A stretch of DNA of 27,466 bases from JBFLXN01 sp040755715 [NCBI: Candidatus Edwardsbacteria bacterium] (GTDB lineage: Bacteria; Edwardsbacteria; AC1; JBFLXN01), in assembly GCA_040755715.1 (NCBI GenBank), contig JBFLXN010000012.1:1-27466 (forward strand), given 5' to 3'. Below are positions 16,861 to 24,834 of the stretch, in pieces. A program made the translations under genes and the position numbers. Under the pieces are notes generated by a model. It was given only the letters and a program-made list of their open reading frames with translations. It ran no database searches and was not told where the DNA came from. The stretch's first letter is position 1, and each line of letters opens with the position of its first letter.

Positions 16861-17949
16861 ATTCAGATAGAAATAAGAAGAGGCGAACAATGGAAAAGGT
16901 AAAAGTCATCATAAGGTTAATCGCAGGAAGACTGATTCCCTTGGCGATACTCTGTGGACGAAAATCTATGATGGGCCAGACTATGGAACGAGTGGAGATG
17001 ACTGGGCCTTTTCTCTTGACCAAACTCCAGACGGGGGGTATATCCTGGCTGGCTTTACTCCTATTTCTGGGTTAGGGAACCAAGTGTGGCTTTTAAAAAC
17101 GAACTCTTCTGGTGATACCTTGTGGACAAAAACTTATGGGGGAGACTCTACTGAGGAAAGCCATTCAGTTCGCAGGACATTGGATGATGGGTTTATTAGC
17201 AGGATATACGAAATCTTATGGTGCAGGTAGTCGTGATGTCTATCTTGTAAGGACCGATTCTCTCGGTGATACCTTATGGACGAAGACTCATGGAGACGCT
17301 GGTGATAGCATTGGCTGGTCTGTTGACCTAACTAAAGATGGGGGATTCATTATAGCGGGCTCTGCAGGCTTTGATGTCTATCTTATAAAGACAAATTCTT
17401 TGGGCGATAGTGTTTGGACAAAGACCTACGGAGGCGTTTATAAAGACTATGGATATTCTATTCAGCAGACACAAGATAGTGGATTCATAATCACGGGTTC
17501 TTTCGGAGTATTTAATCCGAACTGGGGTGAAGAAGAAGCTTTGTATCTTGTGAAGACAAATGCTTCAGGAGATACCTTGTGGACAAGAATTTATGGTAAT
17601 GATACTATAAACAACACCTGGCCCGATGGTTCAGAAGGTATGTCTGTCCAGTAGACAACGGATGGAGGCTATATCGCAGTAGGATACTATCAGTTTGATA
17701 TAATGGGACCAATAGTCTATCTTGTAAAGACAGATGCTTTTGGAAACACAGGAATAGAAGAAAAGCCAATGCAAAATGCAAAATTCCCCGTGCAAAATGT
17801 GAGACTATATCAGAACTATCCAAATCCGTTTTCTTCACAAACCACTATTTGCTATTCGCTGTCCGCTATGAGCCATGAACCATCAGCCATTAGCCACACT
17901 ACTTTGAAGGTCTACAATGTGGCGGGGCAGCTGGTGAAGACATTGGTAG

Positions 17950-17969
17950 GGCAGGCATCCCTGCCTGCC
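17950..17969. repeat. Palindrome inside the sorting domain
   Basis: GGCAGGCATCCCTGCCTGCC forms a perfect stem and encodes GQASLPA in frame after LVKTLV. The fragment at 1294 carries another palindrome (1322-1341) at the same protein position. Confidence 0.7.
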
Positions 17970-18067
17970 GCAGGTATTTATACCTGCCGATGGGACGGGA
18001 GAGATGAAAGCGGAAAGTGTGTAGCCTCAGGTGTGTATTTCTATCGGTTAGTAACCTCTCCCTCTGT

Positions 18068-18088
18068 CCCTCTCCCAGTGGGAGAGGG
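18068..18088. repeat. CCCTCTCCC palindrome near the C-terminus
   Basis: CCCTCTCCC, AGT and GGGAGAGGG form a stem within a wider CTCTCCCTC...GGGTGAGG arrangement. It encodes SPSVPLPVGEGRVR between YFYRL and TKKMVLLR. The homologous gene ending at 1047 has only a short RAGDFTAI there. Confidence 0.65.
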
Positions 18089-18170
18089 AAGGGTGAGGTC
18101 AGAGACGAAGAAGATGGTTCTTTTGCGGTAGTGGTGCATTCAATCAAAGTTATTATGAGGAGGTGAAAAA

Positions 18171-19370
18171 ATGCCTATTTATATTTGGAAAGGGAGGGAT
18201 TCCCAGGCAGGATTAGTTTCAGGTGAATTGGTAGCGGAAAATGAGGTGGCTGTGGTTGAGACTCTCCGGAAACGAAATATTATTATTTCGGCAGTGAGAG
18301 TGAAACCGAAGGAACTGAAAATTAGTTTCGGGGGTAAAGTAAAAGCCAAAGAGCTGGCCATTTTCACCAGGCAATTTGCCACTATGATAAATGCTGGTTT
18401 ACCTCTGGTCTCCTGCTTGGAAATTCAAGTTCAACAGGTTTCTAATCCGGTATTCAAAAAGGCAATTGATACAGTGAAGACAGATGTAGAAGGAGGTTCT
18501 ACTCTGGCTGAGGCGATGAAAAGACAGAAAAAAACATTTAATGAATTATATGTGAATATGGTGGCGGCAGGAGAAGCTGGTGGTATTCTGGATAACATCT
18601 TATTGCGTCTGGCTGTTTATCTGGAAAAAGCCGAAGCCTTGGCGAGAAAAATTAAAGGGGCGATGATTTATCCGGTAATTATGATATTGGTAGCCATTGG
18701 AGCAGCAGTGGCTCTTCTTACCTTCGTCATTCCTATCTTTGCTAAAATGTTTGGTGAAATGGGGGGGACCCTGCCACTTCCAACGAGAATTACCATTGGA
18801 TTGAGCAACTTCTTACAGCGCTATTTCTTATTGATTTGCGGCGTAATGGTAGCCCTGGTCATTCTCATTAATAGATTTTACAAGACAGACCAAGGAAAAC
18901 TTATCTTAGACCGCTTCATGCTTACTTTACCTGTCTTTGGTCCTTTAGTTCAAAAATCATCAATTGCCCGATTTGCCCGAACGCTGGGGACACTTCTAGC
19001 TTCAGGTGTAGCTATCTTGGACGCCTTGGAAATTACAGCTAAGACTGCTGGTAACCGAGTAGTGCAAGATGCCATTATGGAATCCAGAAAGGCTATTGGT
19101 GGCGGTGAGACGATTTCCGGTCCCTTGAGGAAGATGAAAATCTTTCCACCAATGGTTACCCAGATGATTGCTGTTGGTGAAGCCACCGGAGGTTTAGATG
19201 AAATGTTGAGCAAAATTGCCGATTTCTATGATAGTGAAGTTGATTCAGCGGTGGATAATCTTACCGCCGCCTTAGAACCAATTATCATTGTCTTTCTCGG
19301 CGTTGTAATTGGTGGAATGGTTATTTCTATGTATCTCCCTATCTTCACTTTAATTACCCTGGTCAAATAA
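18171..19370 (+). CDS. pilC: Type IV pilus inner-membrane platform protein PilC
   Basis: The 399-residue GspF/PilC-family protein is the membrane platform that PilB and PilT engage from the cytoplasm. A cytoplasmic N-terminal region (YIWKGRDSQAGLVSGEL) is followed by two T2SSF domains: about 65-186 (FTRQFATMINAGLPL, YVNMVAAGEAGG, then a membrane segment at 163-190) and about 265-390 (FARTLGTLLASGVAIL, TQMIAVGEATGG, membrane segment near 370-392). A further membrane segment lies near 216-235. The length is normal. AGGAGGTGA at 18158-18166 ends 4 nt before the ATG, giving strong translation initiation. The gene is separated from pilT by the broken repeat gene. Confidence 0.95.
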   Translation: MPIYIWKGRDSQAGLVSGELVAENEVAVVETLRKRNIIISAVRVKPKELKISFGGKVKAKELAIFTRQFATMINAGLPLVSCLEIQVQQVSNPVFKKAIDTVKTDVEGGSTLAEAMKRQKKTFNELYVNMVAAGEAGGILDNILLRLAVYLEKAEALARKIKGAMIYPVIMILVAIGAAVALLTFVIPIFAKMFGEMGGTLPLPTRITIGLSNFLQRYFLLICGVMVALVILINRFYKTDQGKLILDRFMLTLPVFGPLVQKSSIARFARTLGTLLASGVAILDALEITAKTAGNRVVQDAIMESRKAIGGGETISGPLRKMKIFPPMVTQMIAVGEATGGLDEMLSKIADFYDSEVDSAVDNLTAALEPIIIVFLGVVIGGMVISMYLPIFTLITLVK

Positions 19371-19605
19371 AATACGGTTATATGAAGACATAATTTTTGG
19401 TTTTCGTTGGTCGGGGTAAAAATGAGTTATGGTTACGGTAACGAGGCCCGTTTCGTTTGAAAAGGAAAACGGTAAAAAGGTTATGGTTAAGAGGCTCGTT
19501 TCGTTTATGGGTTACGTCTTTCGTCATTTTAATCCCAAAACTTTTGACTCTCAACGATACGAGCTTCGTAACCCTAACCTATAAACGATCTTTCTACGGC
19601 AAAGA
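19371..19605. repeat. GGTTATGGTTACGGTAACGAG repeat block
   Basis: The gap before the regulator carries direct copies of ATGGTTACGGTAACGAGGC and GGTTAAGAGGCTCGTTTCG and inverted pieces ending in CGATACGAGCTTCGTAACCC. No gene is supported. No sigma-70 or sigma-54 promoter is convincing here, so the regulator may be transcribed from upstream. Confidence 0.6.
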
Positions 19606-21846
19606 ATGGAAAAAAATTTTCTTCGCCTAAAAAATGGCGGCTCTCCGATACCCAAAAATTGGAGAAAAGAAGCAAAGGCTTTGATTTTTGGGCGACCCTT
19701 TTTGTACACCCTGTTTCTCGGAACAGGAATAGTCTTTTATCGCTCGGCGACTGTTTCTGTTACACCTTTGATTGTTCTGAGCCTATCTAGCTATCTTCTT
19801 ACAGTAATTTACTGGCTTTTCACCTATCTACCCGTTCCTTTCTTTCTTCAAGCTTACTCGCAAATATTCTTGGATATTATTCTTATCTCCACTACCATTC
19901 ATTACACCGGTGGAATTGATAGTTCTTTTTCGCTTCTTTATTTCTTAGTAGTCATTATCTCTGCGGCTCTTCTTTTAGTTAAAGGTGGACTCTATGGAGC
20001 TACCCTATCTACTGTCGCATTTGCTCTGATTACTCGATTTGAATTCCAAATTCTCGTGCACAGCGAAATGGGTAAAGCTATAGAAATTCTCCAGAGTGAC
20101 CTTACTCTCCGTGTTTGTCTTTACGGTATTTCTTTTTATTTAATTGGCTTATTAGCTGGATTGCTGGCAGAAAGGGTCCGGCAAAGAGAAATAGAATTGA
20201 CACAAAAGGAGCTTGTCATTGAAGAAATAAAATTTTCTACCGACGAAATTCTAAAACAATTAGGAAGTGGAGTTCTGACCCTGAATAACGCCCGTAAAAT
20301 CGTTTATCTTAATCAAGCCGCCGAGAGAATTTTGGGAATCGCCGGGTTGAAACTAAACAAAACAAATCTAAAAGAAGTGTTTACTGGTCGCTTAAGTGAA
20401 TTTGGGAATAAGATTGAAGAAATCTTAGAAAATGGAATGGTTCCCCTTAAAAGTGAGATTACTGTTTTTAATGAAAACGGTGTGTCAATTCCACTTGGCT
20501 TAGGGGTAGATTTTATTTTTGACTCTAAAACTCAAAAAAGAGGAACGGTTATTCTTTTCCAAGATCTTACAGAAAAAAAGAAATTAGAATTGCAGTTGCG
20601 TGAAGCCGAACGTTTGGCAGAAATTGGAGAGCTAGCGACTGGCTTAGCCAGGGAAATTGGTTTGAGCGTCAACTCCATTAGAAATCTTTTGCAACTTATC
20701 AGTGAAAAAAGCAATCTTCCCTTAGAAAGGCGCCAATCAATGGAGGTGATTTCTAAAGAAATTGAGAAAGTTCACCGAATAATCAATGACCTCTTGAATT
20801 TCGCTAAGTTGGAATTGCCTGAGTTAGTTACGAAACAAGATGGAATGAAGGGAGAAATTATTGGTCAAAGTCAGAATTTCCTAGAAGTGTGGCAGATGGT
20901 AGAAAGAGTGGCTGATTCGGAAAGTACTATTCTAATTTATGGTGAAAGTGGAACGGGAAAAGAGCTAATTGCTAAAGAAATCCACCACCGGAGTCAAAGA
21001 AAAGATGCCCCTTTTGTTTCCATCAATTGTGCTGCTTTACCAGAAAGTCTTTTAGAAAGTGAACTTTTTGGACATATTCGTGGTTCATTCACCGGAGCTC
21101 TCAAAGATAAAGACGGACTCTTCAAAGTCGCTGATGGAGGGACTTTCTTCTTAGACGAAGTGAGTGAAACCAGTCCCGCTATTCAAGTAAAACTATTGCG
21201 TGTTCTTCAGGAAAAAGAGGTAGTTCCTGTTGGTGGCACAAAGCCGATTAAAGTTGATGTACGAATTATTTCAGCTACTAACAGAAATTTAGAAAAAGAA
21301 GTAGAAATGGGAAAATTCCGAGCAGACCTATTCTATCGCTTGAATGTCATTCCTCTGAACCTTCCCCCACTGCGTGAGCGAAAAAAAGACATTTCACTTT
21401 TAGCGGAGTTTTTTGTAAAACGGTATTGTCAAAAACTTAATGTTCCACTTAAGAAAATTTCTAAAGAAGCAATAGAAAAATTGTGTGCCTATCAATGGCC
21501 AGGCAATGTTCGGGAACTGGAAAATGTAGTAGAAAGAGCTGTTGTCCTAGAGCGGGGAAGAATAATAGACTTACAAAGTTTGCCAGAGGAAATCCGGAAA
21601 CAAAAAGAGTGGTTAGAAGAACCTTTTAGTTTGGCAGAGGAAAACCAGGAGAAGAGAGAGGGTTTCCCGAGAAAAGGAATCCTTCGGGAGCGGGAACGAG
21701 AAGAGATTTTACATACCTTGGAAGCTAGTGGTTGGAATAAAACTTTAGCGGCGGCAAAATTAGGTATTCATTATACTACTCTCTTTCGCAAAATGAGAAA
21801 CTACGGGATAAAATCGGAGAACCGTCGTAAGTTAGGCGAAAAATAA
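19606..21846 (+). CDS. PilS-PilR-like fusion: membrane sensor joined to a sigma-54 activator
   Basis: In this 746-residue protein a PilS-like membrane sensor (about six hydrophobic segments between residues 30 and 190, including YTGGIDSSFSLLYF) is followed by a PAS domain (about 210-325) and a DHp-like helix pair (about 333-405). Then come an AAA+ sigma-54 activator domain (about 415-650; Walker A GESGTGKE 446-453, GSFTGA loop 493-498, Walker B GGTFFLDE 511-518, R-finger region FRADLFYRLN) and a Fis-type HTH (about 695-735). The DHp motif reads LAREIG where AHEIRNP is canonical, so Arg349 replaces the phospho-accepting His. There is no HATPase domain and no receiver domain. It therefore cannot run a normal phosphorelay and probably couples membrane or PAS signals directly to sigma-54 RNA polymerase activation. 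The location after pilC suggests control of pilus genes. GSFTGA instead of GAFTGA is a mild variant. The next gene starts 2 nt after its stop. Confidence 0.9.
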   Translation: MEKNFLRLKNGGSPIPKNWRKEAKALIFGRPFLYTLFLGTGIVFYRSATVSVTPLIVLSLSSYLLTVIYWLFTYLPVPFFLQAYSQIFLDIILISTTIHYTGGIDSSFSLLYFLVVIISAALLLVKGGLYGATLSTVAFALITRFEFQILVHSEMGKAIEILQSDLTLRVCLYGISFYLIGLLAGLLAERVRQREIELTQKELVIEEIKFSTDEILKQLGSGVLTLNNARKIVYLNQAAERILGIAGLKLNKTNLKEVFTGRLSEFGNKIEEILENGMVPLKSEITVFNENGVSIPLGLGVDFIFDSKTQKRGTVILFQDLTEKKKLELQLREAERLAEIGELATGLAREIGLSVNSIRNLLQLISEKSNLPLERRQSMEVISKEIEKVHRIINDLLNFAKLELPELVTKQDGMKGEIIGQSQNFLEVWQMVERVADSESTILIYGESGTGKELIAKEIHHRSQRKDAPFVSINCAALPESLLESELFGHIRGSFTGALKDKDGLFKVADGGTFFLDEVSETSPAIQVKLLRVLQEKEVVPVGGTKPIKVDVRIISATNRNLEKEVEMGKFRADLFYRLNVIPLNLPPLRERKKDISLLAEFFVKRYCQKLNVPLKKISKEAIEKLCAYQWPGNVRELENVVERAVVLERGRIIDLQSLPEEIRKQKEWLEEPFSLAEENQEKREGFPRKGILREREREEILHTLEASGWNKTLAAAKLGIHYTTLFRKMRNYGIKSENRRKLGEK

Positions 21847-21848
21847 AG

Positions 21849-22562
21849 GTGAAAATGGTTCATCCATTGGTTTTTTCTGCTCTTCTTTTTTGTGGCTCTC
21901 TGCCTTTCCAGGTGGGCGAAAGATTGGTTTATTCCATAGAATGGGGACCAATCAAAGCCGGGAAAGGCAGTTTTGAAATTGTCGGGATTATTCCTTTGAA
22001 AGGAAAAGACTGCTACCATGTAGTTTCTTATGCTTGGTCAAATCCTACTTTCTCTTTCTTCTATAAAGTAGAGGATAGAGTTGAGTCCTTTATGGAGGTA
22101 GAAAAACTTTATACTCGGAAATTTGAAAAGCATATTCGCGAAGGTAACTTTAAAACGGATGTAATCGTAGATTTTGACCAAGAAAAAGGAAAAGCAATCT
22201 ATTCTGATGAGAAAGTTTTCCCTCTAATTGAGGAAGCGAGAGATGCATTAGCTTCTCTCTATTATACCAGAACGCTTCCACTAAAAGTAGGTGAGTCTAT
22301 CTATATCAACAATCACACTGACCGGACCAACTATCCTTTGGAAATCAAAATTCATCGGAAAGAACAAGTTGAAACTAAAGTCGGGACTTTTGATTGTATC
22401 GTAGTTGAACCAGTCCTTCGCTATTCTGGGCTTTTTGAGCAAAAGGGCAAGTTAACTGTCTGGTTGACTGATGATGGACTCCGAATTCCAGTTTTAATGA
22501 AAAGTAAAATAATTATCGGTTCAATTAAGGCAGTCTTGGAAGAAATGAAATTACAGAGATGA
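21849..22562 (+). CDS. DUF3108-family exported protein
   Basis: The 237-residue protein has a short hydrophobic N-terminus (about 1-20, PLVFSALLFCGSLPF) and the DUF3108-type opening VGERLVYSIEWGPIKAG. A beta-rich body contains YKVEDRVESFME, KVGESIYIN and KVGTFDCIVVEP, and the end is LTVWLTDDGLRIPV. These proteins are predicted periplasmic or outer-membrane-associated beta-barrel or lipocalin-like folds of unknown function. GTG 21849 is preceded by AAATAAAG; ATG 21855 is a possible alternative. It is tightly linked to the regulator upstream (2 nt), so the two are cotranscribed, but no specific pilus role can be claimed. Confidence 0.75.
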   Translation: MKMVHPLVFSALLFCGSLPFQVGERLVYSIEWGPIKAGKGSFEIVGIIPLKGKDCYHVVSYAWSNPTFSFFYKVEDRVESFMEVEKLYTRKFEKHIREGNFKTDVIVDFDQEKGKAIYSDEKVFPLIEEARDALASLYYTRTLPLKVGESIYINNHTDRTNYPLEIKIHRKEQVETKVGTFDCIVVEPVLRYSGLFEQKGKLTVWLTDDGLRIPVLMKSKIIIGSIKAVLEEMKLQR

Positions 22563-22742
22563 ATCTCAATTATACATTAGTCACAGATGAACACAGACAA
22601 ACACTAAAAAAAGAAAATAAATGTTATGGCTAACTTCATTTAATAGAGATTTTTAAAAAATTTTGGATTTTTAATATGTGTTTTTGATATTTTATATTTT
22701 ATTTTTGATTTCGAGCCGAACGAAATAAAAGAGTATCCTAAG
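22563..22742. repeat. Repeat-filled gap before the DHS-like gene
   Basis: A CACAGATGAACACAGAC half-repeat (about 22581-22598) is followed by AT-rich TTTTGGATTTTTAATATG and TTTTTGATATTTTATATTTT, members of the ATCAAAAAT family also seen at 8493 and 11528. No gene is supported. Confidence 0.5.
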
Positions 22743-23699
22743 GTGAAAACGAGAAGACTTGATTTCAAAAAACTAAAGACAATTTCTATCCAACAACGAA
22801 TAAGCAAAATAAGTCTTAAGGATTTTGCTTTTCCTTCTGAGGCCGAAAACTCGTTGGCTACTTTTTTTGAAAACCTACCTAAGATTCTGGCAGGCAAGTC
22901 ATTTTTAGAAATTGCCAGAGCTATTGTTTTATCTCACCAGAAGAAAAAACCGGTACTTTTAATGATGGGGGCTCATCCTATTAAGTGTGGTCTTTCTCCA
23001 ATCATTATTGATTTGGTTCAGAAGCGAATAATTTCTGGCATCGCCTTAAATGGGGCAGGTGCTATTCATGATTTTGAGATTGCTATGTGGGGTAAGACCT
23101 CAGAAAATGTGGAGGAGGAAATTACCAAGGGAAGATTTGGGATGACGAAGGAAACAGCAATTCTTATGAACAAGGCAATTAAACGAGGGGCCCAAAGTAG
23201 GTTTGGCTTAGGAGAAGTACTGGGGAAATTCTTAGTTAATAAAAAAGCTCCTTTTGCTAATTTCAGTCTTCTCTGTTGCGCCTGGCAAAATAAGGTTCCG
23301 ATTTCAATTCATGTAGCAATCGGCACCGATGTAATTCATTGCCACCCCTCAGTGGACGCAAAAGCTTTAGGGCAGGTAACTTTTCGTGACTTTCAACTTT
23401 TCTGTAAAGAAATAACTGACTTAGAAGAAGGAGTAGTGTTAAATGTTGGGTCAGCAGTGATTCTCCCGGAGGTATTTATTAAAGCCTTAAGTGTAGCTAG
23501 AAATCTGGGCTATCAAGTTAGAAATTTTACTGCAGCTAATTTTGATATGATTCAACACTATCGTCCAAATATTAATGTGGTTCAACGTCCGACAGCACAA
23601 GGTGGTTCAGGCTATTCTATTACTGGACATCATGAGTTGATGATTCCTCTTTTAGCCGCCGCCATTAAATGGCAGTGGAGCTTAAAGCAGTGTCGGTGA
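22743..23699 (+). CDS. Deoxyhypusine-synthase-like protein, function unknown
   Basis: The 318-residue protein resembles a bacterial branch of the deoxyhypusine synthase superfamily, a Rossmann-like NAD-binding fold. Key stretches: MMGAHPIKCGLSPIIIDL (74-91), IALNGAGAIHDFEIAMWG (100-117), GRFGMTKET, SIHVAIGTDVIHCHP, VLNVGSAVILPEVFIKAL and FDMIQHYRPNINVVQRP. The classical catalytic Lys motif of eukaryotic and archaeal deoxyhypusine synthase near the C-terminus is not recognisable, and bacteria lack the eIF5A substrate in its usual form, so that reaction should not be assumed. The start is GTG 22743; the ribosome-binding site is weak. It is followed after 73 bp by manC; the adjacency does not reveal the substrate. 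Confidence 0.6.
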   Translation: MKTRRLDFKKLKTISIQQRISKISLKDFAFPSEAENSLATFFENLPKILAGKSFLEIARAIVLSHQKKKPVLLMMGAHPIKCGLSPIIIDLVQKRIISGIALNGAGAIHDFEIAMWGKTSENVEEEITKGRFGMTKETAILMNKAIKRGAQSRFGLGEVLGKFLVNKKAPFANFSLLCCAWQNKVPISIHVAIGTDVIHCHPSVDAKALGQVTFRDFQLFCKEITDLEEGVVLNVGSAVILPEVFIKALSVARNLGYQVRNFTAANFDMIQHYRPNINVVQRPTAQGGSGYSITGHHELMIPLLAAAIKWQWSLKQCR

Positions 23700-23743
23700 A
23701 CTGTGTCGGTGTCGGTATTGACACGGACAACTGACACTGTTAT
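23689..23743. repeat. GTGTCGGTGTCGG inverted repeat before manC
   Basis: CAGTGTCGGTGAACTGTGTC and GGTGTCGGTATTGACAC are answered by GACACGGACAACTGACACTG, giving a hairpin that overlaps the 3' end of the preceding gene. It is yet another palindrome family at a gene junction. Confidence 0.6.
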
Positions 23744-23772
23744 TAGAGAGGTCCGAAATTGAGAGGAAAAGA

Positions 23773-24834
23773 ATGAGAGACATCTTCGCCGTAATCTTGG
23801 CTGGAGGTAAGGGAGAACGCTTTTGGCCCAAAAGCCGGGCGAATTATCCCAAACAAATGTTACCCTTACTGGGTCAAAATTCCATGCTACAAGAGACACT
23901 CCAGCGATTGTCTCCGCTAGTTAAAAATGAGAACATTCTTGTTATAACACATCAAGATTTCGTTTCTTTGGTAAAATTCTTGGCAAAAGATTTTCCGGGG
24001 ATAAAAATAATTGGTGAACCTGAAGGGAAAAATACAGCTCCGGCAATTGCTATCGCCGCACGACTAATTTTCAAGGAAAATCCAGAAGGGATTATGATTG
24101 TCCTTCCAGCTGACCATGAAATAAAAGGAGGTCAGCAATTTCAAACCGCCTTGCAATTGGCCACAGAAATTGCCGAAAATGATTACCTCGTTACCTTAGG
24201 CATAAAACCTACCTTTCCTGCTACTGGCTATGGTTACATTGAAAAAGAAAAAGAAATTTGTCATCGCAAAAAGGCAAAGGCTTTTAAGGTAGCCAGGTTC
24301 AAAGAAAAACCAAACCTCAAAGAAGCAAAAAGATTTTTCTCAGCCGGTCGCTATTTCTGGAACGCTGGTATCTTCGTTTGGAAAGCAAAAACAATTATGC
24401 AAGCGCTTGAAAAATACTTGCCATCTCTTTATCATAGTTTCCAAAAATGGAATGGCCAGGAAAACGATTTGGCTGATTTCTATGGTCAACTACAAAAAAT
24501 TTCTATTGATTACGGAATCTTAGAAAAAGCCCCAAATGTAGTAGTAGTTCAAGGTGATTTCTTCTGGAACGACCTCGGTTCCTGGGAGACACTCTATTGC
24601 CTTTTACCAAAAGATACTAATGGAAATGTTTCTCAAGGTGAGACTCTCTTATTAGATACTCATAATTCTCTAATTGTCTCTGACCAAGGATTAATGGCTA
24701 CACTCGGTGTAGAGAATTTAGTGATTGTTAGAACTAAGGATATTACTTTAGTCTGTAAGAAAGGCAAAGACCAAGAGATTAAAAGAATTGTTGAAGCGTT
24801 AACTAATTCTAAAACTCTTAAAAAATATCTATGA
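23773..24834 (+). CDS. manC: Mannose-1-phosphate guanylyltransferase
   Basis: The 353-residue nucleotidyltransferase makes GDP-mannose from mannose-1-phosphate and GTP for surface polysaccharide or glycan synthesis. The N-terminal signature is AVILAGGKGERFWPKSR followed by PKQ (6-28). Further family blocks are GEPEGKNTAPAIA, LPADHEI, GYGYIE, FKEKP, FWNAGIFVW and FFWNDLGSWETL. Its length fits the short form lacking the cupin-type isomerase domain of bifunctional enzymes. A GAGAGGAAAAGA ribosome-binding site precedes the ATG. The stop overlaps the next start by 4 nt (ATGA), indicating translational coupling. No other glycan genes are adjacent. Confidence 0.93.
   Translation: MRDIFAVILAGGKGERFWPKSRANYPKQMLPLLGQNSMLQETLQRLSPLVKNENILVITHQDFVSLVKFLAKDFPGIKIIGEPEGKNTAPAIAIAARLIFKENPEGIMIVLPADHEIKGGQQFQTALQLATEIAENDYLVTLGIKPTFPATGYGYIEKEKEICHRKKAKAFKVARFKEKPNLKEAKRFFSAGRYFWNAGIFVWKAKTIMQALEKYLPSLYHSFQKWNGQENDLADFYGQLQKISIDYGILEKAPNVVVVQGDFFWNDLGSWETLYCLLPKDTNGNVSQGETLLLDTHNSLIVSDQGLMATLGVENLVIVRTKDITLVCKKGKDQEIKRIVEALTNSKTLKKYL

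Larger units (their letters stand above)
16871..18131 (+). pseudogene. Broken T9SS-sorted repeat protein between pilT and pilC
   Basis: A series of repeats (DSLGDTLWTKTYGG, DGGFIIAG, DVYLVKT) is followed by a sorting-type C-terminus (LYQNYPNPFSSQT, YNVAGQLVKTLV, WDGRDESGK, SGVYFYRL, TKKMVLLR). The coding sequence is interrupted. It starts in the frame of 16925 with no start codon or signal peptide; ATG 16890 is in another frame. It shifts frame at about 17195-17199, where ATTATAGCA appears as ATTAGCA (two bases lost), and has an in-frame TAG at 17652-17654 where CAG is expected (SVQ then TTDGGY). Two palindromic repeats (17950 and 18068) lie in the C-terminal part. Sequencing error could explain one lesion but hardly all three. 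Its location inside the pilus cluster is odd. Confidence 0.8.

Noticed and set aside
17652-17654. TAG recoding or read-through in the repeat gene
   Set aside because: TAG ends sprA and the 1294 fragment here, and the gene has a separate frameshift and no start, so simple decay fits better.
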